Assembly (NCBI GenBank): GCA_024036415.1
Contig: JAMWET010005455.1
Location: forward strand, 959,501-1,023,500
Length of the DNA stretch: 64,000 bases
From: Prochilodus magdalenae
Lineage: Eukaryota > Chordata > Actinopteri > Characiformes > Prochilodontidae
Direction of reading: 5' to 3'
The position numbers were made by a program, and so were the translations under genes. The notes under the pieces were generated by a model that did no database searches, was not told the DNA's origin, and saw only the letters and a program-made list of their open reading frames with translations. Shown here piece after piece: positions 51,101 to 61,415 of this stretch. The first letter of the stretch is position 1. Each line of letters begins with the position of its first letter.

Positions 51101-54100
51101 TCGAAAGCTGTGACAGACTTCTTAATAACAGCTTTAAACTTGAACACTGAATCTAAAAACTCTACAGAGTAAACCTCTGCCAGCTAAGCAAGCAGCAATT
51201 ATCCACCTCACCTTTCCTGGAGTGCTTGCACCTGAAATGAGGCCCCCATGGTTTGTCTTATCGCAGACAGGCATGCTGAAGTATGCTTTGTAGTCCTCAC
51301 ACATCTTAGCAGATGCTTTCACAGAGTACTGTTACACTCTAGTCTTAATAAACCGCTGCCTCGTGATGCCCTCTAAATTACCTGTAGCTCTGTATCCACT
51401 ATCCACTTACTCACATAAACTTACACAAACTGAAACGGCTGTTTTAACACACCTGTATTTATACTGCTGTGTGTGCTACTAGACAGTCCCAGATAGTCGT
51501 AGAAAGTTCTAAACAGTTCTCCAAAGTTCTAGAAAATTCCAGTCAGTTCTATAAGCTGGAGAGTTCTCACAGTTCCAGAAGCTACTTGAAGTCTACTCAG
51601 AACTGAATGTATCGTAAATAGTCTGGACAATAGAGAACTCTTCAGAACATCATTGTCCTGATCACTTAAGCAAAGTTTGTGGACCAAATGCCATTTTCTT
51701 TACATTTTAAACCTAAAGGAATTAAGTAAACACACTTACTCCCTGGATCAAGAGAGAAAGAAATATTTGTAATGTAGTGTAACTAGCATAAAGGTCCTGT
51801 ACCCAAAGTGCTTAAATACTGAACACATCTATAAACACCTCATGATGCCTAGCATGTACAGTGGGGTGCGAAAGTTTGGGCAGCGTTGTTAATTTTCCTG
51901 ATTTACCTTTATAAAGCATTGATTGTTTGGATAAAAAATTTGGTTAAATATATCATATAGGGGACAAACACACTGATATTTGAGAAGTGAAATGAAGTTT
52001 ATATGAATTACAGAAAGTGTGCAATAATTGTCTAAACAAAATTAGACAGGTGCATAAATTTGAGCACCAAAAAAAAAACCTTAACTCTTTAGTAGATCCT
52101 TTAGATCTCCTTTCGCAGAAATAACAGCCTCTAAATGCTTCCTATAGCTTCTAATGAGAGTCTGGATTGTGGATGAAGGTATTTTAGACCATTCTTCTTT
52201 ACAAAACATCTCTCGTTCATTCAGGTTTGATGGTTTCCGAGCATGGACAGCTCTCTTTAAGTGACATCACAGATTTTCAATAATATTCAGGTCTGGGGAC
52301 TAAGATTGCCACTTGTTCCTCTGCATAAATGCATTAGTAGATTTTGAGCAGTGTTTAGCGTCGTTGTCTTGTTGTAAGATCCAGCCCCGGCGCAGCTTCA
52401 GCTTTGTCACTGATTCCTGGACATTGGTCTCCAGAATCTGCTGATATTGATTGGAATCCATGCGTCCCTCAATTTTAACAAGATTCCCAGTCCCTGTACT
52501 GGCCACACAGCCCCACAGCATGATGGAACCACCACCAAATTTTACTGTAGGTAGCAGGTGTTTTTCTTGGAGTGCTGTGTTCTTTTTCCTCCACGCATAA
52601 TGGCCCTTGTTATGCCCAAATAACTCTCTTTTAGTTTCATCAGTCCACAGCACCAATGAAGCTGGCTTGTCCAAATGTGCTTTAGCATACCTCAAGCGGC
52701 TATGTTTGTGATGTGGGCGGAGAAAAGGCTTCCTCTGCATCACTCTCCCATACAGCATCTCCTTGTGTAAAGTGCGCCGAATACTTAAACGATGCACAGT
52801 GACTCCATCAGCAGCAAGATCATGTTGTAGGTCTTTGGTGCTGGTCTGTGGGTTGACTCTTGACTGTTCTCAACATCCTTCACTTCTGATTTTTCTTGGT
52901 CTGCCACTTCGAGCCTTAACTTGAACTGTGCCTGTGGTCTTTCATTTTCTCACAATGTTTCTCACAGTGGAGACTGAAAGCTGAAATCTCTGAGACAGCT
53001 TTCTGTATCCTTCCCCTAAACCATGACGGTGAACGATCTTTGTTTTCAGGTCATTTGAAAGTTGTTTTGAGACTCCCATCCTGCGACTCTTCAGAGAAGA
53101 TGCAAAGAGGAGAAAAACTTACAATTGCCCCCCTTTAATACCCTTTCTCATAATTGGAGTCACCTGTGTATGGAGGTCAAGGGTCACTGAACCTACCAAA
53201 CCAAATTTGAGTTCCAATAATTAGTTGTAAAGGTTTTGAAATCAATAAAATGACAACAGTGCCCAAATTTCATGCACCTGCCTACTTTTGTTTAACCAAT
53301 TATTGCACACTTTCTGTAAATCATATAAACTTCATTTCACTTCTCAAATGTCACTGTGTTTGTCCCCTATATGATATATTTAACGGAATCCTTTTATCCA
53401 AACAATCAATGCTTTATAAAGGTAAATCAGGAAAATTAACAAGGCTGCCCAAACTTTCGCACCCCACTGTATATTTGTGTGTTATTACTGCACATAAAAT
53501 AATAACTATATAAAAACTACAGGAGACTCTAAAGTTTGTAATAGTAGTGTAGCACTGTCTGTGATATCAGCCAGGAGCAGCTCTAGATAGTCTTTACTGC
53601 ACTGTATTTCCTTATAGATCCTAAAGTTGTGTTAGTAGTCTACTTCTTTTCTTACCTCGTCCCAGGTGTCTGCAGATCAGGGCCTGTGCTAGTATCATCT
53701 GCCCACAGCGCAGCATGCAGCCCCAGCCTGTGTCTGATGATGGCCCTGTACCTCCTATAGCCCATGAACACAGCATAAGCACTTTTGAACAAGGCCAACA
53801 CAACAAAAGTTCCAGGATTTTGAGTCATGGCTCTTACGTTAGAGACTAAAAGCAATATCAGTAATGTCCCTCTTTCAAAAAGAAACTTAATCAGGCTATG
53901 CATGCAAATCACTGACCTATAGGGGAGAACTTTTTCCTGTATGTGAACCACAGGCGCGAATGCACATGTGAAAGAAGCTCCGATTTTCCTAAAAGGAAAT
54001 AAAATAATTTGTATAGTCAGATCTTCTGCAGTGCACGCTCTACTTACCATGTAGGAGCACTTTGTAGTTCTACAGTTACAGATTGTACTTTTAACGGTCA

Positions 54101-56916
54101 GGAACCCCCACAGAGCAGGAATTATGTGGGTGGTGGATCATTCTCAGCACTGCAGTGACACTGATGTGGTGATGGTGTGTTAGTGTGTGTCGTGCTGGTG
54201 TAAGTGGATCAAACACAGCAGTGAGAATAGTCCACCTACCATAACTATCCAACCATCTGTCCTGTGACCACTGATAAAGGACTAGACAATGACCAACACA
54301 AACTGTGCCGCAGCAGATGAGCAATTGTCTCTGACTTTTCATCTACAAAGTGGATCAGCAAGGTAGGAGTGTCTAATAGAGTGGACAGTGAGTGGACACA
54401 GTGTTTAAACACTCCAGCAGCACTGCTGTGTCTGATCCACTCACACCAGCACAACACACACTAACACACCACCATGTCAATGTCACTGCAGTGCTGAGAA
54501 GTCACTTTTCCTTCGGAAGGAAATACTTCAATATTTTGAGACATATTTAAAGGCTTGCTGAGTCAGAATTGTTCACAGTGGTGGTGATGGGAACCAGACG
54601 TCTGAGCAGCTTAATGCCTCTGAAATCTCCCTCACAGGAAGTTTTTACATGAAACGGTTGTGAATATGCTGCTTGATGACTGTGAAATTGTTTTACAATA
54701 GTTTTGTAATAAAGTTTTGACTCACTTATTTTAACCCATTCAAAGTGATGGGATATGTGTAAGGTGTTATAGGGCAAAACGATCCACAAAGAATACTTGC
54801 TTTCACCAGACTTTTTTGACCATTTGACCATCACCAACATTACATATACCTCAACACAAGAATAGTTGCACAAATAGCTGCACCCAGAAGGAATCAACTG
54901 GAAGGAATGAAACATGGTGGGTAGGTTGAAACTTGGTGGGTAGGTTGGACAGTGCCAGCACCATTGGCCGACAGCTGCACAACACAGGACTACATGTGTG
55001 CAGGCTGTTAGGACAACTGCCCTTAACACCCAAAGACTGCTATGGTGTCGTTCCAGACTGTCATAGAGAGACTCAGAATGGCAGCAGGTCATCTTCAGTG
55101 ACGAGTCCCTCTTTCGTCTTGGCGTAGGCTATCAACGAATCCATGTGTGGCAGCACTGTGGTCAGTGCCAAGATGATGGTTGACACGTGCCACACGTCTC
55201 TAAGGCCTGGTGTCACTTCACCTGCACCCCTACCGCAAAATCTGCAGGAACTGTGTGGGCATAATCAAACTGCATGGGATGGGTTATCACAAGACACCAT
55301 TTGAAACCTCTGAAACTCCAAGGAAACATGGCAGCCCACAGTCATACTAAGAGACACTACTTCCGTGTGTGTATCTGAATAAATATTACCCCTATCAGTC
55401 TACATTTATCATCATTTATTGTTCCTGGTATCCTTTACCTACCTTATAGCACTGCAATCCCACACTTCCTTCTGGGTGCAACTATTCTTTTAATGACATG
55501 CGTATAAGCTTAACAGGCATGTGTCGGTTCACTGGTGGTTTTGGATAGTAAATAAAATGTGATCAATATTACGATCCTTGATTCCCATCAACACCACTGT
55601 AAAGAAATCTGACATGGTAAGTTCTCGTCTACAATGAACCAGTTGAATCAAACCTTTCTGAATGACTCAATGACATAATCGTTTAGACATTCTGAAAAAC
55701 TGCTGGAATTCCCCTTTAGGTTACGCCATATTGTTCAGGCTTGATTCCGGTGGAACTAGCACATGTCAGGAAGTGCTTCCACTTTATTGGAACATCATTA
55801 ATAAGCAGCTAGTACCTGAAAGCTAAAGCTTTTTACCTGAAAGCTAAAATAAAAGTGTTTCACTTAATATAAGACAACAAAGACTGTTCAGCTATTAACA
55901 TAATACACTGGTTGTAAATAGTGCTTCACAATTTTACCGTGCAGGGCAGCACGGTGGTGTAGCGGGTAGCACTGTCACCTCACACCAAAAACGGCCGGGG
56001 TTTAATTCCCCAGGCCAGGTTTCTGGGGTCCTTTCTGTGTGGAGGTGGGAGTGTGTGTTTATGTCTCTTCTGTCTGCCCTATGATGGACTGGCGCCCTGT
56101 TCATGGTGTTTCCTGACTTTTGCCCTCTGAATGCTGGGAAGGGCTCCAGCACCCCCCAAAAGTGGTTTTGAAAAGAATAAAACAGTAAATAAGAAACGTT
56201 ACCTGTTTTAACATTGTAAGATTCTCCTAAGATCCACACCGGCTCATCAGTGTCAGGCAAGTCTTCTAGGTATTCAGAGAACACGTTGATCTGGTTTTCA
56301 TATTTGGCTAAAACTGCAATAATAAAAAATGTACTATTACTGCTACACCCATAACAGGAAATAACAAGAAACCACCGTACAGTAAAACTACAAAGGAATA
56401 AGAACTGTACCTCTATATTACACTTGTGTTTGTGTTTTCTACCAGCCAAGTACAGAAGCTTCTGACAGGACTGGAAAAACCAGCATTTATCACCTTACCG
56501 GCTACAGATCCACCATTATTCAGCACAATTCCTCTCCAAGTTAACTACGTGCACAGGCTGGTTATTACAGTTCAGTGAGCTGTTCGACCGACTGCCTCGC
56601 GTAACGTAACACTGCAGTGCAAGTTAACCAGGTTTATAAAAGTTGACACGTAAATTATATGACCACAGGAGTCAGTCAGTCTGTGCCGGCTCAGATGAGT
56701 TCAGGCCACCAACCAAGGAACAATGAGAAAACTTGAAACTCAGTTACGAAAGCCTTCGCCAACAACAATGCAGACCAATTCGGACTTGGCCATTTCACTT
56801 CAGATAGTTTCTAACTTCAAGTACGACTTGTACACGATAACCACTCTTAATCCACAGCTTATATATTAACTGATACTGTTATTTTGTTTCTAGCTACATT
56901 TCTTACCTGCCTCCAT
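43779..56916 (-). CDS. atg4a: Autophagy-related cysteine protease ATG4A, complete, 13 coding exons
   Basis: Exons in transcript order: 56916-56907, 56313-56203, 53988-53917, 53754-53656, 50226-50125, 49810-49738, 48515-48436, 47465-47233, 46992-46914, 46566-46421, 45104-45048, 44961-44850, 43843-43779. Total 1239 nt, 412 aa (human about 398), every join in frame with GT/AG. The enzyme trims the C-terminus of ATG8 proteins (preferring the GABARAP/GATE-16 type) to expose Gly for lipidation, and later delipidates them, in the cytosol. Catalytic Cys 77 lies in [13 protein letters not shown], the Asp 294/His 296 pair in LDPHTT. The extreme C-terminus EEEFEILNV holds an FEIL LC3-interacting motif (407-410). 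The extra length is mainly in the exon at 47233-47465, which has a Ser/His/Gln-rich linker before [19 protein letters not shown]. The protein matches ATG4A rather than ATG4B in its tail. Introns are heavily invaded by transposons. Confidence 0.93.
44085..44520. mobile_element. Family A fold-back element in atg4a last intron
   Basis: Contains AATGGTCAGGACCCCCACAG, GATCATTCTCAGCACTGCAG and GTGCTGGTGTGAGTGGATCA, then part of the inverted centre and TAGAGTGGACAGTGAGTGGA. The right arm is incomplete. Confidence 0.6.
45630..45950 (+). mobile_element. Family C DNA element, opposite orientation, atg4a intron
   Basis: Shares GATTGGCTAAAAGGGGTGAT and GGCAGTGTACGGCCATACGG-type sequence with the family C copies but inverted relative to them. 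The left end is ATAAGCTCATCTGACAAATA. Confidence 0.5.
46421..47465 (-). CDS. atg4a: atg4a exons 8-10, carrying the catalytic Asp/His
   Basis: Exon 8 (47465-47233) has a variable linker, then [18 protein letters not shown]. Exon 9 (46992-46914) reads [20 protein letters not shown] and on. Exon 10 (46566-46421) begins [12 protein letters not shown] with catalytic Asp 294 and His 296, and ends LDPSVAL. Confidence 0.9.
47589..48322 (-). mobile_element. Second Tc1-like element, internally deleted, with TA flanks
   Basis: The ends are inverted: CACTGACATACCAAAGGTCA at the left and TGACTTTTGGTATGTCAGTG at the right, each bordered by TA. The minus strand codes a broken Tc1-type transposase: helix-turn-helix start [20 protein letters not shown] (ATG 48185-48183), later [18 protein letters not shown], and a WSDES first catalytic block preceded by a stop (near 47745-47790). 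The C-terminal catalytic part is missing. It lies in atg4a intron 7 and is unrelated in sequence to the element at 51859. Confidence 0.75.
48650..49232. mobile_element. Family A fold-back element, near full copy, atg4a intron 6
   Basis: Left arm: TATCAGCTCCAATTACCATA, GGAGCACTTTCTAGTTCTAC and TTCTCAGCATGGCAGTGACA. The right end at 49130-49232 is its complement (GAATGATCCACCACCCATAT, CTGTGGAGGTCCTGTGGGGG). The centre shows the GTGTTGTGCTGGTGTGAGTG palindrome. Confidence 0.65.
50368..50662 (-). mobile_element. Family C DNA element, short copy with both ends
   Basis: Left AAGCTCACCAGACAAACGAT and right CATTTTTTGTCTGGTGAGCT are inverted. The middle keeps CAATCACAGCTGTTCTTGGT and CACTGCACGAGGGTGATGG. 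Confidence 0.6.
50914..50951. repeat. CA microsatellite
   Basis: A run of ACACAC with one AAAC interruption, in atg4a intron 4. Confidence 0.85.
51859..53469 (-). mobile_element. Near full-length Tc1/mariner transposon with TA target duplication
   Basis: The element begins CAGTGGGGTGCGAAAGTTTG and ends with the complement, CTTTCGCACCCCACTG, and is bordered by TA on both sides (51857-51858 and 53470-53471). Terminal inverted repeats are about 200 bp and closely matched, apart from a small difference near 51940/53385. Total length 1611 bp is standard for Tc1. It sits in atg4a intron 4. Confidence 0.92.
52081..53079 (-). pseudogene. Tc1 transposase, inactivated by four nonsense codons and a 5-codon deletion
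   Basis: The ATG at 53079-53077 opens [20 protein letters not shown], the usual Tc1 start, with paired helix-turn-helix and GRPRK hinge. The frame runs to TAA 52083-52081 without frameshift. In-frame stops occur after VRK, after RSEGC, before SPDLN (TAG) and after NIIENL (TGA). Catalytic blocks [13 protein letters not shown] and IIENL are visible. Spacing between the second Asp and the Glu is five residues shorter than the usual 34, so the copy could not work even if read through. Confidence 0.88.
53656..53988 (-). CDS. atg4a: atg4a exons 3-4, carrying the catalytic cysteine
   Basis: Exon 3 (53988-53917) encodes [20 protein letters not shown] and SPI, and is too short to stand out as an ORF. 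Exon 4 (53754-53656) encodes [19 protein letters not shown] with Cys 77. Acceptors are CCTTTTAG and GGGCTATAG. Confidence 0.9.
54035..54510. mobile_element. Family A fold-back element in atg4a intron 2
   Basis: Left CATGTAGGAGCACTTTGTAG, AACGGTCAGGAACCCCCACA and GATCATTCTCAGCACTGCAG; right half ATCCACTCACACCAGCACAA and CACTGCAGTGCTGAGAA. The outermost right arm is lost. Confidence 0.65.
54855..55505 (+). mobile_element. Tc1-like family B, longest copy, opposite orientation
   Basis: Ends: AATAGCTGCACCCAGAAGGA at the left and CTTCTGGGTGCAACTATTC at the right. Forward translation gives decayed transposase with [20 protein letters not shown] and a [17 protein letters not shown] block, plus stops and frame changes. 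This confirms the family as Tc1-related. Confidence 0.65.
55943..56165 (+). repeat. tRNA-derived fish SINE in atg4a intron 2
   Basis: Box A-like GTAGCGGGTAGCACTG and box B-like GGTTTAATTCCCC form the head. The tail has GATGGACTGGCGCCCTGTTC and GGGCTCCAGCACCCC. It ends 38 bases from the coding exon at 56203. Confidence 0.65.
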
Positions 56917-56939
56917 CCTGTGCTGTCATCGGTGTTTAA

Positions 56940-57211
56940 AGTAAACGATACAAATACAACGCGCAGGATTGTGGGTAATGATGTCCATTTCACGTTATTC
57001 TTCTGTTACAAGGGAGTAAAATAAACTACATCCCCCAGAAACGCCGGAAGGCGCATCGCAGGCCAACGTCAACAAAACATCGGACGGCATGTTGGGTGAT
57101 GTAGTCCCTGCCGTTGTCGTGTTTGCGTCATTTGTTTTTGTGTTTAGCGAGCTAGCTTGTTGTTTTTAGCCAGTTTACGAGAACGGTTTTGTAATAGAGA
57201 CGAGTTTAACA
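56940..57211. promoter_or_regulatory. Bidirectional CpG-rich promoter of atg4a and ankrd46
   Basis: The two genes diverge from here. ACTACA(n)CCCA(n)ATGC-type sites, as bound by ZNF143/THAP11, appear three times: 56965-56984 (- strand), 57025-57044 (+ strand, ACTACATCCCCCAGAAACGC) and 57088-57106 (- strand, best match, ACTACATCACCCAACATGC). An ETS core CCGGAAG lies at 57044-57050. A likely non-coding first exon of ankrd46 ends at a GTAATG donor at 57212. There is no TATA box. Confidence 0.6.
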
Positions 57212-58107
57212 GGTAATGCGTACACTTTGCACATAAAAACTGTTTTTTTCTGTATACTAAGTCACAACGTTAGCTAATCTTGGTCGTTTGCTGTGTTAGC
57301 TACGGATATTTGCACTAGCAAGCTAGCTTGCTAGCTCGCTAGTTTGGGTGCTTAATATATGATGTGTCAATACTCTTGCTAAAGAGAAAATATACGTGGT
57401 GAGCTGCTGTCATGGCGATATTATGTAATTTCAAGATATGGAGGGGTTATCCTGGGGGGTTATCCGGCTTAGTTTAACTTCTAGCTAAAATTCTCGCTTC
57501 GAGAATTCTCCATTAGAGGGTTTAAAGGCTAAAGTGTGTATAAAGGCTTAATTTCTCATTTTAGTCAAAAAGCGCAGCTTTGCTGGTATCTTATTTTATT
57601 ACCATGATAATTATTGTTGTTGCCTACATACTGGATGTTTGGCATCCATCATACACTGCCAGTAACAGAGTATCTCACTTTGGATAAACACAGGAGAACC
57701 AAACCTGTCATTCAGTAAACGGAACCCAGTTATATGATGACACCATTGACAGGGTGTCGATAATAGTCATTACTGTTTCATCTACATTGGCAAAAGAGGT
57801 AAGTGAACCCTTATTCATACCTAGCTTTATGGGTTGATTACTAATAGAATGTGGTCTGAGTCACATTTATAAACAAACACAGTCGAACTTACTAAAACAT
57901 TTGTACTGCTCTCCATAGGGTGAATGTCAGGACTCAGCTATTCTTTAGTTCTTTTACTTGTGTGCTTTAGGTCATTGTCTAAAGCAAAGCAGTCCAAACC
58001 CATGATCCAATAGCTTCCACCACCTGCTTTTTATTACAAATAGAATGTGGTTGGATCGACTTACTAAAACATTTTGTACTGTCTCCATAGGGTGAATGTT
58101 CTTATTA

Positions 58108-58265
58108 CTTTTACTGAATTGGTACTAAAAGTTTGTCTCTGTCCATAGGATGTTTTTTCAGAAGCGTTGTGGTATGTTTGCGTAGGCTTTTACTGAATTG
58201 GTACTAAAAGTTTGTCTCTGTCCATAGGATGTTTTTTCAGAAGCGTTGTGGTATGTTTGCGTAGG
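58108..58265 (+). repeat. 79-bp tandem duplication, two identical copies
   Basis: The unit from CTTTTACTGAATTGGTACTA to TATGTTTGCGTAGG is repeated without visible change. Each copy contains a pyrimidine-rich acceptor-like TTTGTCTCTGTCCATAG. Confidence 0.9.
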
Positions 58266-59034
58266 CTTCACTTCAGACGGGCTGCAATGTTTTTTTTTTT
58301 ATTTTATTTTATTTTCTGGACAGCAGTGATTTAGTGATTTTAAAAGGATACTTATTTCTAGGGAGAGCAGCAACAGTCCTAAAGTTTGTCTAACCAAGGA
58401 TTGATGCACATCCAGATTGTAGTAATACTTTTGTGGCGTTTTCCAGCTTTAAGCATCTCTATAATCTTCTGAGACCTTCTGAAATTTTTTTTTTTTTTGG
58501 TTTGAGGTTTACACTATCCTTTTTTGAGAAGAACAGATTGGTTAGTAACCAGGTTTGGTGTGCTGCCTTTATTCAAAGGGCAAAGTGAAACCCACATGTG
58601 AAACCCACACTTCCAATCTCATCTCCTTAACTGAACCACCTTTTGCCAATCCCTTGTTCACTTAATTGTTCTAGCCCTTTTGTGGCTGTTTACTCAGTGT
58701 GATCAATGTGTGTTTTTTTTAGTTTAGTTAGGTTGTGATTGTCTATAGTTGTGGCTTAGGTAACAATCAGACCACATTTTAATAGTAATCATTGCAAAAA
58801 TCTCGGTAGTTCAAAGGGAGGGTTCGCCTACGCTTTTTTGCAACTCATGTCGTTAAAACCTGGGGTTATTTTAAACCAGCGGTTCCCAGTTCTAATGCTT
58901 CTATGTGGTCCATACTACTAGGGTTGGGAGCCACTGGTCTATAGACTGTTAGTATGGCTAATCAACAGGTTCATTTGTATTTCCAGTATGTTGTTTCAAA
59001 TTAAGTAAAGTAACTTGTAATTATTCTTACATAA

Positions 59035-59062
59035 TTGTGTGTGTGTGTGTGTGTGTGTGTGT
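59035..59062. repeat. GT microsatellite
   Basis: Uninterrupted GTGTGT run close to the acceptor of the first ankrd46 coding exon; it ends about 30 bases before it. Confidence 0.85.
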
Positions 59063-59113
59063 TGTCTCCCTTTTGTTTGCCCTTGGATTTCCAGCTGAGA
59101 GCCGGTGTGCAGC

Positions 59114-61415
59114 ATGTCCTACGTCTTTGTAAACGATTCTCTGCAGACCACTGTGCCTTTACTGCAGGCCTGCATTGATGGAGACTTGGCATACACTAAG
59201 CGCTTGCTTGAGTCTGGCTTTGACCCCAATGCACGAGACTGCCGTGGAAGGACTGGTCTGCACCTGGCCGCAGCTCGGGGCAATGTTGATATTTGCCGTC
59301 TGCTCCATAAGTTTGGAGCTGACCTGCTAGCAACTGATGCACAGGGAAATACTGCTCTGCACATGTGTGGCCATGTGGACACCATCCAGTTTCTAGTGTC
59401 CAACGGACTTAAGATTGATATCTGGTGAGTGATCTCCTCATCCTCTGAGTCAACTGCACAGTATTTTGGCTCCCATCTCTTACCCAGCTTGGCTCTGTTT
59501 AGCATTAAAACATTGCAAGCAGTATTTGGATTGATTAAACTCATCTGACCTTACAAAGACATACAGTCCACAGTTGCAGTGGATGCCTGTTATAGAATTA
59601 CAGGCTATGTTTTTGATGAACATAAGACTATCCCCTTGCAAGACATTGCTGGAGTTCCCCTGAGATTTCATACTTTAGTAGACAAGAAGATTCATTTTTC
59701 CCAGTTTAAGATTTTCTCTCATGATCATACTAACTGACTGACTGATTAGACTACATGGCCTGGGTTGACTATTGGAGAAAAATGGACTGAAGCAGAAACT
59801 GGTAATTAAAAAAAGAAGAAGATTGTGTGACTTGTTGTACTCAAGCAGTGCAGATGCACAGGCATTAGCATATGATAGCCCCATAGAGCCATTATGCAAG
59901 CCCATTTTTAGAATTTCAGATTTGATAATAATGGGGTAATAAAACACAGATGAGTTGTGTGAGTAGAAATACAGCAATTAAAGCTATGACAGTATCTCCT
60001 AAAGCCAAATACCCAGACCTGGATAATGTAGAAAATCATTTTCAATGGCGCTTCAACATAAGCACTGCAGTTTGGTACAAGATGTAGCCTTAACCTATTA
60101 GGTACAGTTGTTAAGAGTCTATCACTAAACTGGTGTTCATGTTTTTGTTTCATACAGTAATCACAATGGAGCAACTCCTTTGGTGCTGGCCAAAAGACGT
60201 GGTGTGAACAAAGATGCGCTTCGACTGCTGGAAGGGCTGGAGGAGCAGGAGGTGAAAGGTTTCAACCGCAGCTCCCATTCCAGCCTGGAGAAGATGCACA
60301 TGGCTGAGAATGAGAGGTAAGCCATGGCACCCACTATGCAGGATGGAAGTGTTGTTGTGTTGCTTTTCCATTGTAAACAAAGCCAGTAAAACCGTTTAGT
60401 CTCTTTAATATCAACTGAAAGGGAGTTCCTACCTACAGAGATGTCAGAAACGAGAAAGACAATCTTCAGTGTTTTACTTCTTACGTTTGAGATTTTGAAA
60501 CAAAGCTTCAAAATGCGTGTTATCTGTTTCATCACATCCAGGTGTCAACTCAGTTAAATCTGGATCCAATAAAACTAATATTTTATACACCTCACCACAT
60601 GCACACAATAAACTTAATAAAAGGCTTATAACATGGGGAAACACATTTCCTGTTTTTAGTCTGAATATTATTAAAAATTTAACCATAACCATTTACTTCC
60701 CAGCCTATACAGTCCATATGGAGTCAAGCTGCAAAAACAGTCTGTTTTTAAATTGTTTCTGTGATGTCACAGGAGCCAGCTAATTTATATACAGTATATC
60801 CTCCTATTCTGCCTACAGCAGTTTAGACCAGCCTGTTTTTATCCAACTTTAATGAATGTGTTTGCTCTGTTAATGTTTTTCTGTATGAGGCAGAATACAG
60901 GACACACAGAACAGAGCACACATTTTACGGCAGTCTTAAAGGCATAGGAATAAAGAGAAGCTGGAAAGTGGTCTTGTTAAATGAATTGTGGTAATTGTGT
61001 CCAGTATATACTTGTAGAACTACAAAGTCCTCCTTTATGGTGAATGTAGAGTGACAGATAAATGGCATTTCTGCGCAATGAAACAGCCAGACAGACAGTG
61101 TATATTTCCACAATAAAATCGTTTATATCTTATTAATAATGCTAATTTTAAAGGGGTAATGTTGAGAGGTAATATTTGTCCTTGTTCACCCCTTGCAGTG
61201 CCATGGAAAGCCACTCGCTTCTGAATCCCCATCTGCACCACAGCGATGGGGTACTCTCCAGCTTCCGCACCACATGGCAGGAGTTTGTGGAGGACCTTGG
61301 CTTCTGGAGGGTTCTGCTGCTCCTGCTGGTCATTGCCCTGCTTTCGTTGGGCATAGCTTATTATGTCAGCGGAGTCTTGCCTTTTACTTCAAACCAACTG
61401 GAACTTGTACATTAG
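59114..61415 (+). CDS. ankrd46: Ankyrin repeat domain protein 46 (ANKRD46), complete
   Basis: Coding exons 59114-59424, 60158-60316 and 61199-61415 (TAG 61413-61415), 687 nt, 228 aa, exactly the length of the human protein. The start is the ATG giving MSYVFVND; the in-frame GTG upstream is not used. About four ankyrin repeats cover residues 10-150 (GRTGLHLAAARGNVDICRLL, GNTALHMCGHVDTIQFLVSN, GATPLVLAKRRGVNKDALRL). A Glu-rich link follows, then SAMESHSLLNP, and a single hydrophobic segment (about 195-217, VLLLLLVIALLSLGIAYYVS) near the C-terminus with only about 11 residues after it, so it is likely tail-anchored with the ankyrin part in the cytosol. Its molecular function is poorly known; ankyrin repeats imply protein binding. 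All joins are GT/AG in phase 2. A teleost genome duplicate (a or b copy) cannot be distinguished here. Confidence 0.95.

Larger units (their letters stand above)
57212..59095 (+). other. ankrd46 first intron (5' UTR intron)
   Basis: From the GTAATG donor to a GGATTTCCAG acceptor just before the coding exon. Contains a duplicated 79-bp unit (58108-58265), an older partial duplication (57845-57930 and 58036-58103) and a GT microsatellite. No gene is seen. Confidence 0.5.

Noticed and set aside
54547..55092. 181-codon minus-strand ORF
   Set aside because: Antisense to the family B transposon at 54855-55505; chance open frame.
55934..56449. 171-codon minus-strand ORF spanning atg4a exon 2
   Set aside because: Only the part in 56313-56203 is atg4a; the rest is intron and an antisense SINE, and the GT/AG boundaries fit the ATG4 family.
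56907..59424. Naming the ankyrin gene psmd10 from its position by atg4a
   Set aside because: The protein has the ANKRD46 start MSYVFVND, the SAMESHSLLNP block and a C-terminal membrane segment that PSMD10 lacks.
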